Of a stretch of DNA of 64,000 nt, positions 30,616 to 40,335 are shown piece by piece. Under the pieces are notes generated by a model. The model had not been told where the DNA came from, did not search any database, and saw nothing but the letters and a program-made list of their open reading frames with translations. Source of the DNA: Laribacter hongkongensis DSM 14985 (GTDB lineage: Bacteria; Pseudomonadota; Gammaproteobacteria; Burkholderiales; Aquaspirillaceae); contig NZ_AUHR01000015.1 in assembly GCF_000423285.1 (NCBI RefSeq), forward strand, positions 1 to 64,000. Direction: 5' to 3'. Each line of letters starts with the position of its first letter. The stretch's first letter is position 1. The position numbers and the translations under genes are program-made.

Positions 30616-32106
30616 ATGCAAGAGTTGGTGGACGCCGTCAACGGCGTCGTCTGGAGCCAGGCGCTGATTTTCCTGTGCCTGGGCGTCGGTCTGTATTTTT
30701 CCCTGCGCACACGGTTTTTGCAGCTGCGCTATCTCAAGCAGATGGTGTGCCTGATGGTGGAAGGCAAGGCCGACGGGCAAGGGGTGAGCTCGTTCCAGGC
30801 GCTGTCGATCTCGCTGTCCGGTCGCGTGGGGACCGGCAACATTGCCGGCGTGGCGGCGGCCATTACTTTTGGTGGACCGGGCGCCGTTTTCTGGATGTGG
30901 GTGGTGGCTTTCCTGGGGGCCTCCAGTGCCTTTGTCGAGTCGACGCTGGCGCAGATCTACAAGGAGCGCGAGGGCAACCAGTATCGCGGTGGTCCGGCCT
31001 ATTACATTGAAAAAGGGCTGGGCGTGAAATGGTACGCGTGGGCCTTTGCCATCGTGACCATTCTGGCGACCGGCGTGCTGCTGCCGGGCGTGCAATCCAA
31101 CAGCATTGCCAGCAGCATGGAGTCGGCCTTCGGCGTGGCACGCAGCGTCACGGCTGCCGTACTGGTGCTGCTGATGGGCATGATCATTTTCGGTGGCGTG
31201 CGGCGCATCGCCCGCGTGGCCGAAGTGGTGGTGCCGTTCATGGCACTGGGCTACATCTTGGTGGCTTTCGTGATCCTGGCGCTCAACCTGGACCGCGTAC
31301 CGGGCATCCTCAGCCTGATCGTTGAAAGCGCATTCGGCCTGCAGGCCGGTTTTGGCGCCATGGTCGGCATGGCCATCATGTGGGGCGTCAAGCGCGGCGT
31401 GTTTTCCAACGAGGCCGGGCAGGGCACGGGGCCGCATCCGGCTGCCGCCGCCCATGTGTCGCATCCGGCCAAGCAAGGGCTAGTGCAGGCGTTTTCGGTG
31501 TACGTCGATACCCTGTTCGTGTGCTCGGCCACGGCCTTCATGATCCTGCTGACCGGCTTTTACAACGTGGCAGGGCCGGATGGCAGCATGATCTACGCCG
31601 GACTGGCCGGCGTTGAAGCCGGACCGGGGTATACCCAGGCTGCCGTGGAGGCGATGTTGCCGGGATTCGGCAGCACGTTCGTGGCCGTTGCCCTGTTTTT
31701 CTTCGCCTTTACGACCATCCTCGCCTACTACTACATCGCAGAAACCAATGTGGCGTACATCAACCGCACGCTGCACCAGCCGTGGCTGATGTTCCTGCTG
31801 AAAGTGGTGCTGCTGTCGGCCACCCTGTACGGCTGCGTGCGCACGGCATCGGTGGCATGGGGACTGGGCGACATCGGCGTGGGGCTGATGGCGTGGCTGA
31901 ACCTGGTGGCGATCCTGCTGTTGCAAAAGCCGGCCCTGCTGGCGCTGGCTGATTACGAAGCACAGCGGCGCGCCGGGCTGGACCCGCAGTTCCATCCCGA
32001 GCGCCTTGGCATCCGCAATGCCGATTACTGGCAGGGCACGCCGGCGACGCCGTTGCCCGAGCATGCGCACAGTGAAGAAGGATTTGTACCGGCCAAAACC
32101 CGCTGA
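30616..32106 (+). CDS. Sodium:alanine symporter family transporter (AGCS)
   Basis: Inner-membrane Na+-driven importer of alanine, glycine or a similar small amino acid. 496 residues with about ten hydrophobic segments; the family motif VGTGNIAGVAAAITFGGPGAVFWMW is at residues about 73-98 and NEAGQGTGPHPAAAAH at about 265-280. AAGGAG is 8 nt before ATG 30616; the longer frame from 30553 would add a hydrophilic extension and has no ribosome site. Monocistronic. Confidence 0.93.
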   Translation: MQELVDAVNGVVWSQALIFLCLGVGLYFSLRTRFLQLRYLKQMVCLMVEGKADGQGVSSFQALSISLSGRVGTGNIAGVAAAITFGGPGAVFWMWVVAFLGASSAFVESTLAQIYKEREGNQYRGGPAYYIEKGLGVKWYAWAFAIVTILATGVLLPGVQSNSIASSMESAFGVARSVTAAVLVLLMGMIIFGGVRRIARVAEVVVPFMALGYILVAFVILALNLDRVPGILSLIVESAFGLQAGFGAMVGMAIMWGVKRGVFSNEAGQGTGPHPAAAAHVSHPAKQGLVQAFSVYVDTLFVCSATAFMILLTGFYNVAGPDGSMIYAGLAGVEAGPGYTQAAVEAMLPGFGSTFVAVALFFFAFTTILAYYYIAETNVAYINRTLHQPWLMFLLKVVLLSATLYGCVRTASVAWGLGDIGVGLMAWLNLVAILLLQKPALLALADYEAQRRAGLDPQFHPERLGIRNADYWQGTPATPLPEHAHSEEGFVPAKTR

Positions 32107-32128
32107 TTCCGGTCAGCCGGACTGCCAG

Positions 32129-32158
32129 ACAGGCTCCCGCACGGGAGCCTGTTGCATT
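32129..32158 (+). terminator. Probable terminator after the symporter
   Basis: Stem ACAGGCTCCC / GGGAGCCTGT (32129-32138, 32143-32152), loop GCAC, followed by TGCATT. The tail is weak. Confidence 0.6.
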
Positions 32159-32372
32159 GTGCCGGTCCCGGAATCATGGCAGACCGCCTGGAACCCGTCC
32201 GGGCAGGGCTGCCGGCATCCCGCGGGAACCTCCCCTTGCGGCGTGATGGCCCGGTCTACTGCTGGCTGACCGGGCGGCTTTGCCGGTTGCCCGCATCTCA
32301 CCCGGTGTGCGGATTGTTGCGGAGCGGGAGGCCTGCCGGCCTTCGCCGGGTGGCTGGTCCGGCAGCGGGCAC

Positions 32373-32401
32373 AAAAAAACACGGCACCCGGAGGTGCCGT
32401 G
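32373..32401 (-). terminator. Intrinsic terminator after the adhesin
   Basis: On the minus strand: stem CACGGCACC / GGTGCCGTG (32401-32393, 32388-32380), then seven T. It lies 25 bp past the adhesin stop. Confidence 0.88.
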
Positions 32402-32425
32402 CTTGCCGGTGCAAAATCCGGAAGG

Positions 32426-35400
32426 TCAGTCAACGTGCAGCTGGCCGTTACCCAGCAGCTTGTTGAGGATCTCCTGGTCGCTGCCGCCGAGGTCTCCCAG
32501 GGCGACACCTTCCAGCACGATCTGCTGGGTCATGCTGCCCGAGCTGCCGTCCGGACGGACATCGATGACGGTATTGCCGTGGCCGTCGTCCCTGAAGTCC
32601 AGATACTGGTCCAGCGTGGCTGCCGACTTGTCGCCGGCGTGCTGGAGCAGGTCGGAGAAGTCGAGGATGTCGCCCTGCTTGCCGTTGGCCGTCAGGTGGA
32701 AATCCTTGACCACGTCGCGGGCAGGTGCGCTGCCGGTGCCGGCATCAGCCAGATTCCAGACAAAGGTGTCGATTCCGGAGCCACCGATCAGGATGTCGTT
32801 GCCGGCACCTCCGGTCAGGGTGTCATTGCCGGAACCGCCGAGCAATACGTCGTTGCCGTGGCCGCCGAGCAGCGTATCGTTGCCCGCTCCGCCAAACAGC
32901 ACGTCGTTGCCGGCCCCGCCGGACAGGTGGTCATCTCCGCCCATGCCCATCAGGACATCATTGCCTTCGCCGCCGTAGAGCCGGTCGTTGCCGTCACCCG
33001 CAGCGCCTTCCAGCTCCTGGGCCAGATCCTTGAGGGCATCGGCCGACATGCTGTGGATGGCCTGGGTCAGGTCTTCCACCGAGTAGCCTTCGGCGTGCAG
33101 CAAGCCCTGCAAGGATCCCAGATAGGCATCAAGCCCGGCCTGGCTGCCGACATGGCCGCCGTCACCGATCAGGAGGTCGTCGCCTCCCTGGCCATACACG
33201 GTGTCGTGGCCGCTGCCGCCGATCAGGATGTCGCCCTTGTCGAACTGGTCGACATGGGTCGGCTTGCCGTCGATGGTCACGTCACCGCTGCTCTTCGATA
33301 CGTCGAAATCATCCGGATGCTTCTGGATGTAGTCGAGCATCTGGGCGGCGCTCAGCTTGTCGGCGCTGATTCCCAGTGCGGCGGCAATGACGGCCTGGAG
33401 GTTGGCAAAGCCGCTGTCACCGAAGATGACGTCGTTGCCGGCGCCGCCGTGGATGATGTCGGAACCGGGGATGGCATCGAAGGTGGCGTTCTTGCCGGCC
33501 TCAAGCGCTGCGTCCAGCTGGTCCTTGTTGGTGGCAAGGATGTAGCTGCCGTTGCTGCTGTACTGGCCGAGGTTGCCCGGCAGGCTGCCGGCGTTGCCGA
33601 CGCCGATGACGAAGATGCTGGATACGTCCTTCAGCGAATCGGCTGCCGCCAGCGAGTCGGCGGTTTCCTGGGCGCTTCCGTCCATACCGCTACCGTCGGT
33701 AGTCATCAGGTCCTTGATGACCACTGTGGTTGTGCCATCGTCGTTGACGCGCACGACTTTGGCCGTATAAGTGCCGTAACTGTTGCGTTCCCCTTGTTCG
33801 AGGCGATAAGTCTGCCCCGTGGCCTGGTCGTGCCATGCCTGTCCCAGTGCCTGACCGGTCGGAATCTGGACGGTGACATTGTCAGTGGTCGTGAACGAGA
33901 CCTCCTTGTCGAGCGTGATGGTGCGCCCGTCGGTGGGATCGTTTTTCTGGTTCAGGAGGGTGACCCACTTGCTGCCGTTGTTGTATTGCAGCTCATACGA
34001 CCTGGAGCTGTCCGAGCCGGAACGAACCACGCGATACGACACGTCGGTCCCGTCAACTTCGGCAGTCCAGGATATCCGCTCTTTGCCGCTCCAGTCTTTG
34101 CCACTCCAGTTGTCCGAGTTCGGAACGGTGACCGAATCAAACGAAACGGTGTGGCTGATCTTGTCGGCAAACGAGTTCTCGTACCGTGAAGTCGGTTTGC
34201 CGTCGGTAACAAAGTAGGTGTGGTTGGTGTACCCGTCTGTCGGCTGCTGGCTGAACCACTGCTCGGCCTGCATGAAGGCCGATTCGTAGTTGGTGTTGCC
34301 AGTTGCCGTGATGTTGCCCATGGCCTGCATGAAGGTGGAGCCAGACGAGGTGTCCAGATGCCAGTTGCCCTGGGCATCCTGTACGCACAGGTCGCGCAGG
34401 GTCACGCCTTGCAGCGCCATCTTGCTGCCCGAGTCGAAGTCGACAATGCTCAGGTTGATGGTGCCGTCAAAGTCGGCCATGTTGTCGAGCAGGGTCTGGA
34501 TGGCGTTCTTGGCCACGTCGATCCGGGCGCTGGACGAGTAGCCGCCCGTGCTCATGTACGATTCCATCGAGCCCGAACTGTCGAGGATGATGCACAGGTT
34601 GTAGTTCATCCCTGGCGTGCTGATGCCGCCGGAACCGCTGACGTCACCGGTGATGATTTCGCCGGAGCTGTCGCCGAGCAGGGTGTCGCCGTGGCTGGTG
34701 CCGGTAACGGTATCGACCGGCGACACGGTGACCGTGGCCCAGTCGGTGGCTTTGTCGGCGTCTGTCACCCTGTACTCAAGTTGCAGGTCCTTGACGTAGT
34801 CCACCGTACCGTTGCCGTCCTTGTCCAGCGGCGTGACGGTGACGGTGCCCTTGTCGTAGTCGACCGTGATCGAGTAGTAGTCGTCCATGCCGTCGGCAAG
34901 CTTGACCGACGGGTCTTGGTCGGATCCTTTGGCGATGTGCAGGTCGCTGTGCTTGCCGTCCGGATCGCTGTCATTGGCCAGCAGTTGCTCAAAGGTCAGG
35001 GTGAAGCTGTCCGCATGACCGATGATTTCGGTGGTGACGTTGCCATCTCCCGGGTGGCTGCCGCTGATGCTGCCGTTGGATTCCCAGTTGCCGGTGGAGG
35101 CCATGCCGCCATGGACGGTGAGCTGTCCGCCCTGGCTGACGTCGCCGTCGACATACATGAAGCCGTTGACCGTCAGCTGGCTCTGGTTGACCAGGTTGCC
35201 GTTCAGGATCACCGTCATCGGGTTGTCCGGTGTACCGAAGGTATGGCCGTCCACCGTCAGCGTGACCGGCTGGCCGTCCGGGCCGGTGATGTAGAGGATC
35301 TTGCCGTTTGCCTGCTGTTGCGCCTGGTTCAGGGCCTGTTCGACCTGGGCCGGTGTCCACGACGGATCGATGACGACCGTCTGGATCATGCCTTCGGCCA

Positions 35401-38400
35401 TCAGGTTGCCGAAGCTGACCGGGTTGCCGTTGTTGTCGGTGAAGAAGCGCCCGAAAAAGTCGGCTTCGGTTTCCTTGAGCAGCGTGTCGTTTTCGTTGAT
35501 CGAGCCGTTGCCGGAGGCGTGCTGACCGCACTGGACCGTGCTGCCTGCGCCCTCAACAGGATGGACATTGCCCTTGATGCTGGCTTCGCCCTTGACCGAA
35601 ATCAGCGCTCCGTCGGTCTGCACGGTGACGGTGGTCTGGAAGTGCGCATCCTTGTCGATGTAGATCACGTCATCGACGGCATCCGGCCCGGTGTTTTCCA
35701 CCTTGATGGTGATGGTGTCGCGCGCGGTGTCGCCGTCCTTGTCGGTGCCGGCAAAGGTGAAGCTGTGGTCACCGGCCCGTGTGCCGGTGCCGGCGTCAAA
35801 GCTGTAGCCGTACTGGCCGTTGCCAAGGCTGGTCACGGTCAGCGTGCCGCCGGCAATACTGATGCTGGCTTCGCCCTGCGCATTGAATTCCAGCGGTTGC
35901 GGCTTGTCCGTTCCGTAGGCAACGGTCAGCGCGCCCCGGGTTGCGGCACCGTCGGCGCCGTAGTCCAGGGTAAAGCCGCCGGTGGCATGGCTTTCACCCG
36001 TGCCTTCCAGACGGTTGGCCGAATCGGCGGGCTGGGTCACGGTCAGTTTCGGTACATCATCGATGATGGTGACCGTCAGTGCCCCTTCGCTCGTGCCAAC
36101 AGAGTTTTCCAGCTTGATGCTGATGGAATCGTCCAGTTCGTTGTTGCCGTCGGCTGGTGCATGTTGCTGCCCCTGGTTCAGGGTGTAGCTGTATGTGACC
36201 TGTCCGTTCTTGATGGACAGGATGGTCAGCGTGCCGTTGGTAGTCTGGAGGGTCCAGGTTTCACCGGCAGCCGGGTTGGCTGAGCCGTTGGCATCCAGCG
36301 TGATTTCCAGCTTGTTGCCGGCATCGGTCAAGACCAGTTTGCCGTCTGTTCCGTTCATGGAAACCGTAAACGATCCTTCGGTGCTTTCCTTGTCACTGCC
36401 CGGATTCGTGCCGGTTGCCAGTGCGGCTTCTTCGACGGTTATAGAACCGGGCGGTACGGTCAGGCTGGGAGTTTCGACCGAGATGACCGGAATGGTGACC
36501 GAAGTGCTGGCGCTGTCGCCGTCACCGTCCTTGGTGATGAAATCCAGCGTGAAGTCCTTGCCGTTGGGCATGCTGAACGACTCGTACTGCTTGAACGTCC
36601 AGTCACCCTTGCCGTCAAGTACCACCACGAACAGTGGCTTGCCGTCTATCGTGGCCGTCAGCATGGCTCCACCGCTGCGTCCCGGTTCGACTTGGAGCTG
36701 GGCTTCTACGGATTTGCCATTGATGATGACCTGCATCGTGTCGCCATTCTTGTAATCCAGCGTGGCGTTGGCATAGCCCTCGGCAAAGCCGTCGGCCCCG
36801 GATTCTCCGGTTACGGTACCGGAATAGGTGACAAGAGGCGGCAGGGCAGTGACGAAATCAATACCCTGGATGGTGAAGTCGCTGTTTTCCCCATTGTCTA
36901 CGGCTGAGATCACCACCTTGTCAAAACCCTTGGCAAGGTATTCGTCGATGCTCACCTGGAACTGTCCGTCGCGGCTGTTGCCGGTGATCACGACGGAGTG
37001 CACGACTTCACCATTGCGATAGAAGGTAATCAGGGCTTTTTCCGAGACATGGTCCCATGCCGTCGGCTCGGAAGATCCTGAGTAGAACGCGCCAAAGTCG
37101 ACGGTGATGCCGTAGGCGAGCTTGCCCCCCAGGTCAAACACAACGGCTTCTGCATTACCCTTGCTGTCTGCCCCGATTTCCTCATGATGGATGCCGCCAT
37201 TGACGGTCAGGCCGCGGTCCTGATCGACCGTGTAATCACTGTATCCCAGCGAGCCACTTTGGGTTATCGAGGCAATCTGGCCATCTTTGCCATAAACCAC
37301 TTTGGCTGCCGACATGCTGATCTGCCCGTTCCAGACGCTGCTCTCGAGAGACTGACCGTAATCGGTGAAGTCTAGGCGGCCATGGCCTACCAGATCGGTC
37401 GTGCTTGTGACCAGTACCGGATCGGTTGCACTGATCGCAGGACCGTCATCCTCGAACTTCAGGGTCAGGTCGGCCGAATTGCTGGTGGTATCGCCATCAT
37501 TGTCCGTGACCGACGCATTGACCTTGATGCCACCCAGTGTCAGCGTTTCGTCGTGGTCCGCTGTCGTGCTGCCCGGGTTCTCCGGATGGTAGAGGGAAGC
37601 TCCGTCATGCTGCTCCAGAGTCACCTGGCCCGTTTGGGCATCCACGGAGAGTGTGAATACTGGCGTGCCATTGGCCATGCCCGAAATCGAACCATCAGCG
37701 TTTTTAACCAGTATCAGGTCATGTTTTTGACCATTGACCAAGGCCTGCAGCCCGGTGGATCCATTGGCAATTTCAAGCGAATAGTTCCGGCTGGCTTCAC
37801 CATCGGCACCCGCATTGACACTGAACAGCTTGCTTGCGTCCAGACTGCTGCTGGCTTGTGATCCGCTGCCTTCCAGCTCCAGACCCGGTCCCTTGATGTT
37901 ATCGGCAAAGCTTTCATCAACGGTTAGCGAACCGGGCTGGCCTATGATGACCGGCACGTCATCGACGATATTGATGTCGAGCGAACCGCTGGCGGTATCG
38001 CCGGTCTGGTCGGTGACGGTGATGGTGATGTTGTCGGACACCTGGTCGTTGCCCGGCTGGCCGTGGGTCTGGGAGCCGTTGAGCGTGTAGGTGTACTCGA
38101 CCGTACCGTTGGTGATGCCGGTGATGGTCAGGGTGCCACGGTCGGTGGCAATGCTGATGCCGCCGTCCGGAATGACGGCATTGCCGGCCGCATCCAGCTG
38201 GAAGGGCTGGTCTCCGATGGTGATCGTGCCGGCCTCACCGTGGAGGTCGATCGTGATGGTGCCGGAAGTGCTTTCGCGGCTGCCGTCCGGAGTGCTGCCG
38301 GTGGCGAGGTCGGATTCGTATACCTCGGTGCCGGCCGTGCCGGTTGCCGGTATGTTCAGGGTCGGCACTTTGTCGTCACCGGTGATCTTGACGGTGATGG

Positions 38401-39640
38401 TGGTGGTCGAAGTATCCCCGTCCTTGTCGGTGATGGTGTAGCTGAAGGTGTCTTCGAAGACCGAGCCCTTGGGTACGTCGACGCCCGGGGTGAGGACATA
38501 GGAATAGGTGCCGTCGGCATTGAGCGTCAGGGAACCGTATTGGCCCTGGATGGCCGTACCGACATTGCCGGTCAGGGCATCGCTGCTGGTCCCGGCCGTG
38601 ACACCGGAGACAATCTTGCCGTCCGGAGCATCGGCGCCGAACACGTCGTTACTGAGAACGTTGCCATTGTCGGTGGAGCCCCCCTGGGCATCCTTCTCCC
38701 CGATGCTGACGGTATCTTTATTGGCAGTAGGCACGTCATCGACGATGTTGATGTCGAGCGAACCGCTGGCGGTATCGCCGGTCTGGTCGGTGACGGTGAT
38801 GGTGATGTTGTCGGACACCTGGTCGTTGCCCGGCTGGCCGTGGGTCTGGGAGCCGTTGAGCGTGTAGGTGTACTCGACCGTACCGTTGGTGATGCCGGTG
38901 ATGGTCAGGGTGCCGCGGTCGGTGGCAATGCTGATGCCGCCGTCCGGGATGACGGCATTGCCGGCCGCATCAATGGTGATGCTGGTGCCGTTGATGGTGA
39001 GGGTGGCGGTTTCACCGTTGAGGCCGGTGATGCTGAAGGTGCTGCTGGCCGTTGCCTGGTTGACGTTGCCGGCATTGCTGCTGCCGCCGGGCAGGTTGGC
39101 TTCGGACACCGAGAGTTCGCCGCCGAGGATGTCCAGTCCGCTGAGGACCGGTGTCCCCGGATTGGTCGCAGGATTGGTGGCGCCGGGAATCGTCTGGATT
39201 TCGCGCAGTTCGGCCTGGCCGCTGGCCATGGAGAGCTGATTGAGGCTTTCGCTGATGCGGTCAAGGCGCACGAAGGACATGCCGCCTTCGTCGCCACCGC
39301 CCCCGGTCAGACCGGCCGCGGTTTCTTCAAGGATGCCCAGAGGATCGTTGCCGGTTTGCAGGGCGGCAATGATCTGCTCGGCTTCTGCGGCGGTGGCCGG
39401 GTCTGCCGCAGCGGTTTCTGCCGCGGCCAGTTCGACAGGGACGGGATCGGCTGCACCGGTTTGCTGGAACAGGGTGCCGTCGGCCATGGCGTATTGCACG
39501 GAGGCATTGGGAGCCAGGACCAGTTGCTCGCCTGCCTGGAGGATGTCTCCGGCCTTGAGTATCCGGACGCTGCCGTCCGGTGCGATGGCTTTGGCTTCTC
39601 CCTGGATGGCGATGACTTTTGCTTGTGCAGGAATGCTCAT
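32426..39640 (-). CDS. Giant LapA/RTX-type surface adhesin with vWFA domain
   Basis: 2404 residues, probably exported by a type I system and held on the cell surface. N-terminus (1-110) looks like the LapA retention module (SIPAQAKVIAIQGEAKAIAP...) and carries the TAAG motif at 107-110, the cleavage site of periplasmic LapG proteases in known LapA-type adhesins. The middle is a string of Ig/cadherin-like VCBS-type repeats that end in the DDVP motif, with a near-identical pair at the DNA level. A von Willebrand factor A domain (about 1680-1930) has the metal site DSSGS. RTX Ca2+ repeats of GGxGxDxLxGG type occur near 2067, 2142 and, in a long block, at about 2217-2290, followed by a C-terminal region for type I secretion. 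AGGAG precedes ATG 39640. No lapG, lapD or type I transporter genes are in the window. Confidence 0.9.
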   Translation of the reverse strand: MSIPAQAKVIAIQGEAKAIAPDGSVRILKAGDILQAGEQLVLAPNASVQYAMADGTLFQQTGAADPVPVELAAAETAAADPATAAEAEQIIAALQTGNDPLGILEETAAGLTGGGGDEGGMSFVRLDRISESLNQLSMASGQAELREIQTIPGATNPATNPGTPVLSGLDILGGELSVSEANLPGGSSNAGNVNQATASSTFSITGLNGETATLTINGTSITIDAAGNAVIPDGGISIATDRGTLTITGITNGTVEYTYTLNGSQTHGQPGNDQVSDNITITVTDQTGDTASGSLDINIVDDVPTANKDTVSIGEKDAQGGSTDNGNVLSNDVFGADAPDGKIVSGVTAGTSSDALTGNVGTAIQGQYGSLTLNADGTYSYVLTPGVDVPKGSVFEDTFSYTITDKDGDTSTTTITVKITGDDKVPTLNIPATGTAGTEVYESDLATGSTPDGSRESTSGTITIDLHGEAGTITIGDQPFQLDAAGNAVIPDGGISIATDRGTLTITGITNGTVEYTYTLNGSQTHGQPGNDQVSDNITITVTDQTGDTASGSLDINIVDDVPVIIGQPGSLTVDESFADNIKGPGLELEGSGSQASSSLDASKLFSVNAGADGEASRNYSLEIANGSTGLQALVNGQKHDLILVKNADGSISGMANGTPVFTLSVDAQTGQVTLEQHDGASLYHPENPGSTTADHDETLTLGGIKVNASVTDNDGDTTSNSADLTLKFEDDGPAISATDPVLVTSTTDLVGHGRLDFTDYGQSLESSVWNGQISMSAAKVVYGKDGQIASITQSGSLGYSDYTVDQDRGLTVNGGIHHEEIGADSKGNAEAVVFDLGGKLAYGITVDFGAFYSGSSEPTAWDHVSEKALITFYRNGEVVHSVVITGNSRDGQFQVSIDEYLAKGFDKVVISAVDNGENSDFTIQGIDFVTALPPLVTYSGTVTGESGADGFAEGYANATLDYKNGDTMQVIINGKSVEAQLQVEPGRSGGAMLTATIDGKPLFVVVLDGKGDWTFKQYESFSMPNGKDFTLDFITKDGDGDSASTSVTIPVISVETPSLTVPPGSITVEEAALATGTNPGSDKESTEGSFTVSMNGTDGKLVLTDAGNKLEITLDANGSANPAAGETWTLQTTNGTLTILSIKNGQVTYSYTLNQGQQHAPADGNNELDDSISIKLENSVGTSEGALTVTIIDDVPKLTVTQPADSANRLEGTGESHATGGFTLDYGADGAATRGALTVAYGTDKPQPLEFNAQGEASISIAGGTLTVTSLGNGQYGYSFDAGTGTRAGDHSFTFAGTDKDGDTARDTITIKVENTGPDAVDDVIYIDKDAHFQTTVTVQTDGALISVKGEASIKGNVHPVEGAGSTVQCGQHASGNGSINENDTLLKETEADFFGRFFTDNNGNPVSFGNLMAEGMIQTVVIDPSWTPAQVEQALNQAQQQANGKILYITGPDGQPVTLTVDGHTFGTPDNPMTVILNGNLVNQSQLTVNGFMYVDGDVSQGGQLTVHGGMASTGNWESNGSISGSHPGDGNVTTEIIGHADSFTLTFEQLLANDSDPDGKHSDLHIAKGSDQDPSVKLADGMDDYYSITVDYDKGTVTVTPLDKDGNGTVDYVKDLQLEYRVTDADKATDWATVTVSPVDTVTGTSHGDTLLGDSSGEIITGDVSGSGGISTPGMNYNLCIILDSSGSMESYMSTGGYSSSARIDVAKNAIQTLLDNMADFDGTINLSIVDFDSGSKMALQGVTLRDLCVQDAQGNWHLDTSSGSTFMQAMGNITATGNTNYESAFMQAEQWFSQQPTDGYTNHTYFVTDGKPTSRYENSFADKISHTVSFDSVTVPNSDNWSGKDWSGKERISWTAEVDGTDVSYRVVRSGSDSSRSYELQYNNGSKWVTLLNQKNDPTDGRTITLDKEVSFTTTDNVTVQIPTGQALGQAWHDQATGQTYRLEQGERNSYGTYTAKVVRVNDDGTTTVVIKDLMTTDGSGMDGSAQETADSLAAADSLKDVSSIFVIGVGNAGSLPGNLGQYSSNGSYILATNKDQLDAALEAGKNATFDAIPGSDIIHGGAGNDVIFGDSGFANLQAVIAAALGISADKLSAAQMLDYIQKHPDDFDVSKSSGDVTIDGKPTHVDQFDKGDILIGGSGHDTVYGQGGDDLLIGDGGHVGSQAGLDAYLGSLQGLLHAEGYSVEDLTQAIHSMSADALKDLAQELEGAAGDGNDRLYGGEGNDVLMGMGGDDHLSGGAGNDVLFGGAGNDTLLGGHGNDVLLGGSGNDTLTGGAGNDILIGGSGIDTFVWNLADAGTGSAPARDVVKDFHLTANGKQGDILDFSDLLQHAGDKSAATLDQYLDFRDDGHGNTVIDVRPDGSSGSMTQQIVLEGVALGDLGGSDQEILNKLLGNGQLHVD
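37953..38194 (-). repeat. Internal adhesin repeat, copy 1
   Basis: 242-bp segment almost identical to 38730-38971, offset by 777 bp (259 codons), encoding the repeat end ...SDNITITVTDQTGDTASGSL. The few base differences seen are near 37968, 38138 and 38171. Confidence 0.85.
38730..38971 (-). repeat. Internal adhesin repeat, copy 2
   Basis: Partner of the segment at 37953-38194; both keep the same reading frame, so unequal recombination between them would delete or duplicate exactly 259 residues. Confidence 0.85.
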
Positions 39641-40335
39641 GGCGTTCTCCTCGGTCAGATTCTCACTTTCGCATGCTAAGTAGATTCACGTATCCGGCCT
39701 ATTGTCCTTTCGGGCAGTCCGCTTTCTGATGCCGGAAAAGGCGGAGAAAACGCAGGAGAACTTGATGTGACACAAGCATGCAGGCAGGGCAGTGATGCCG
39801 GAGCCCGTGCCCGCTATGACCGGGAGCATGAGGCCGGCTGCGGGACGGGCTGTCACCGACCGGGGGAGGGCTGCCCTTATACAAAGCAAACCGGACGGCG
39901 GATGCGGGCAATCGGCAGGGCTGGAATGGCATCCCCGATGTCGGGAAACGTGCCGCCGGCATGATTTATTCGCCGGAAACGCGTAGGAAACGGTATGGAA
40001 AGGAGCGGATGGAGGGTAAACCCCCTTTTTCATAAATTCATGTCGGGTAAGGGGAATACCAATAAATATCAATGACTTATTTGTGTGTCCGTGAATATCG
40101 TCTTAAGAATTGCGTGTTGGTCAAGCTGATGTTTTTAAAGGGTTAATGCGGATTGTGGCCTGTTTCCGGATTATTGGTTGCAGGCGGCAACCGGATTCCT
40201 GGGGGGAGGGGGGTGTTGAAGTATGAGAGAGCGCTAATATAATGAACAACAGAAAAGCTGATGTACGAAATCGGCGCCGATGCTGGCCTCCCGTCAGAAG
40301 GGGGTCGAATCATTTAAACGTGAAAGGAAGTCATC
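39641..40335. other. Long divergent regulatory region between adhesin and arcA1
   Basis: 695 bp with no convincing gene. The left part should hold the adhesin promoter. A 65-codon plus-strand frame (39767-39964, GTG start with AGGAG 8 nt upstream) is possible but has unremarkable composition. 40020-40200 is AT-rich relative to the neighbours, and a clear sigma-70 promoter for arcA1 is at 40216-40243. Confidence 0.5.
40216..40243 (+). promoter_or_regulatory. Sigma-70 promoter of arcA1
   Basis: -35 TTGAAG (40216-40221), 16-bp spacer, -10 TATAAT (40238-40243; perfect). Predicted start near 40250, leaving an 85-nt leader before arcA1. No FNR/ANR-type TTGAT-N4-ATCAA site was found at -41. Confidence 0.7.

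Larger units (their letters stand above)
32107..32425. other. Intergenic region between the symporter and the adhesin
   Basis: 319 bp between convergent genes. It holds two hairpins (separately listed) and no credible coding sequence. Confidence 0.6.

Noticed and set aside
32780-33000. Short, evenly spaced repeats resembling a CRISPR array
   Set aside because: They are RTX nonapeptide codons (27-bp periodic GGxGxD) inside the adhesin; no unique spacers and no cas genes.
34220-36283. 687-codon plus-strand frame opposite the adhesin
   Set aside because: Mirror of repetitive adhesin sequence; translation is low-complexity Val/Asp/Gly.
39767-39964. 65-codon plus-strand frame with AGGAG upstream of a GTG
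   Set aside because: Spacing is good, but composition is uninformative and nothing like a known protein; kept only as a note in the intergenic entry.
40110-40135. FNR/ANR-like half-sites (TTGGTC...CTGAT) before arcA1
   Set aside because: Neither half matches TTGAT/ATCAA well and the spacing is wrong; not at the expected -41 position relative to the promoter.
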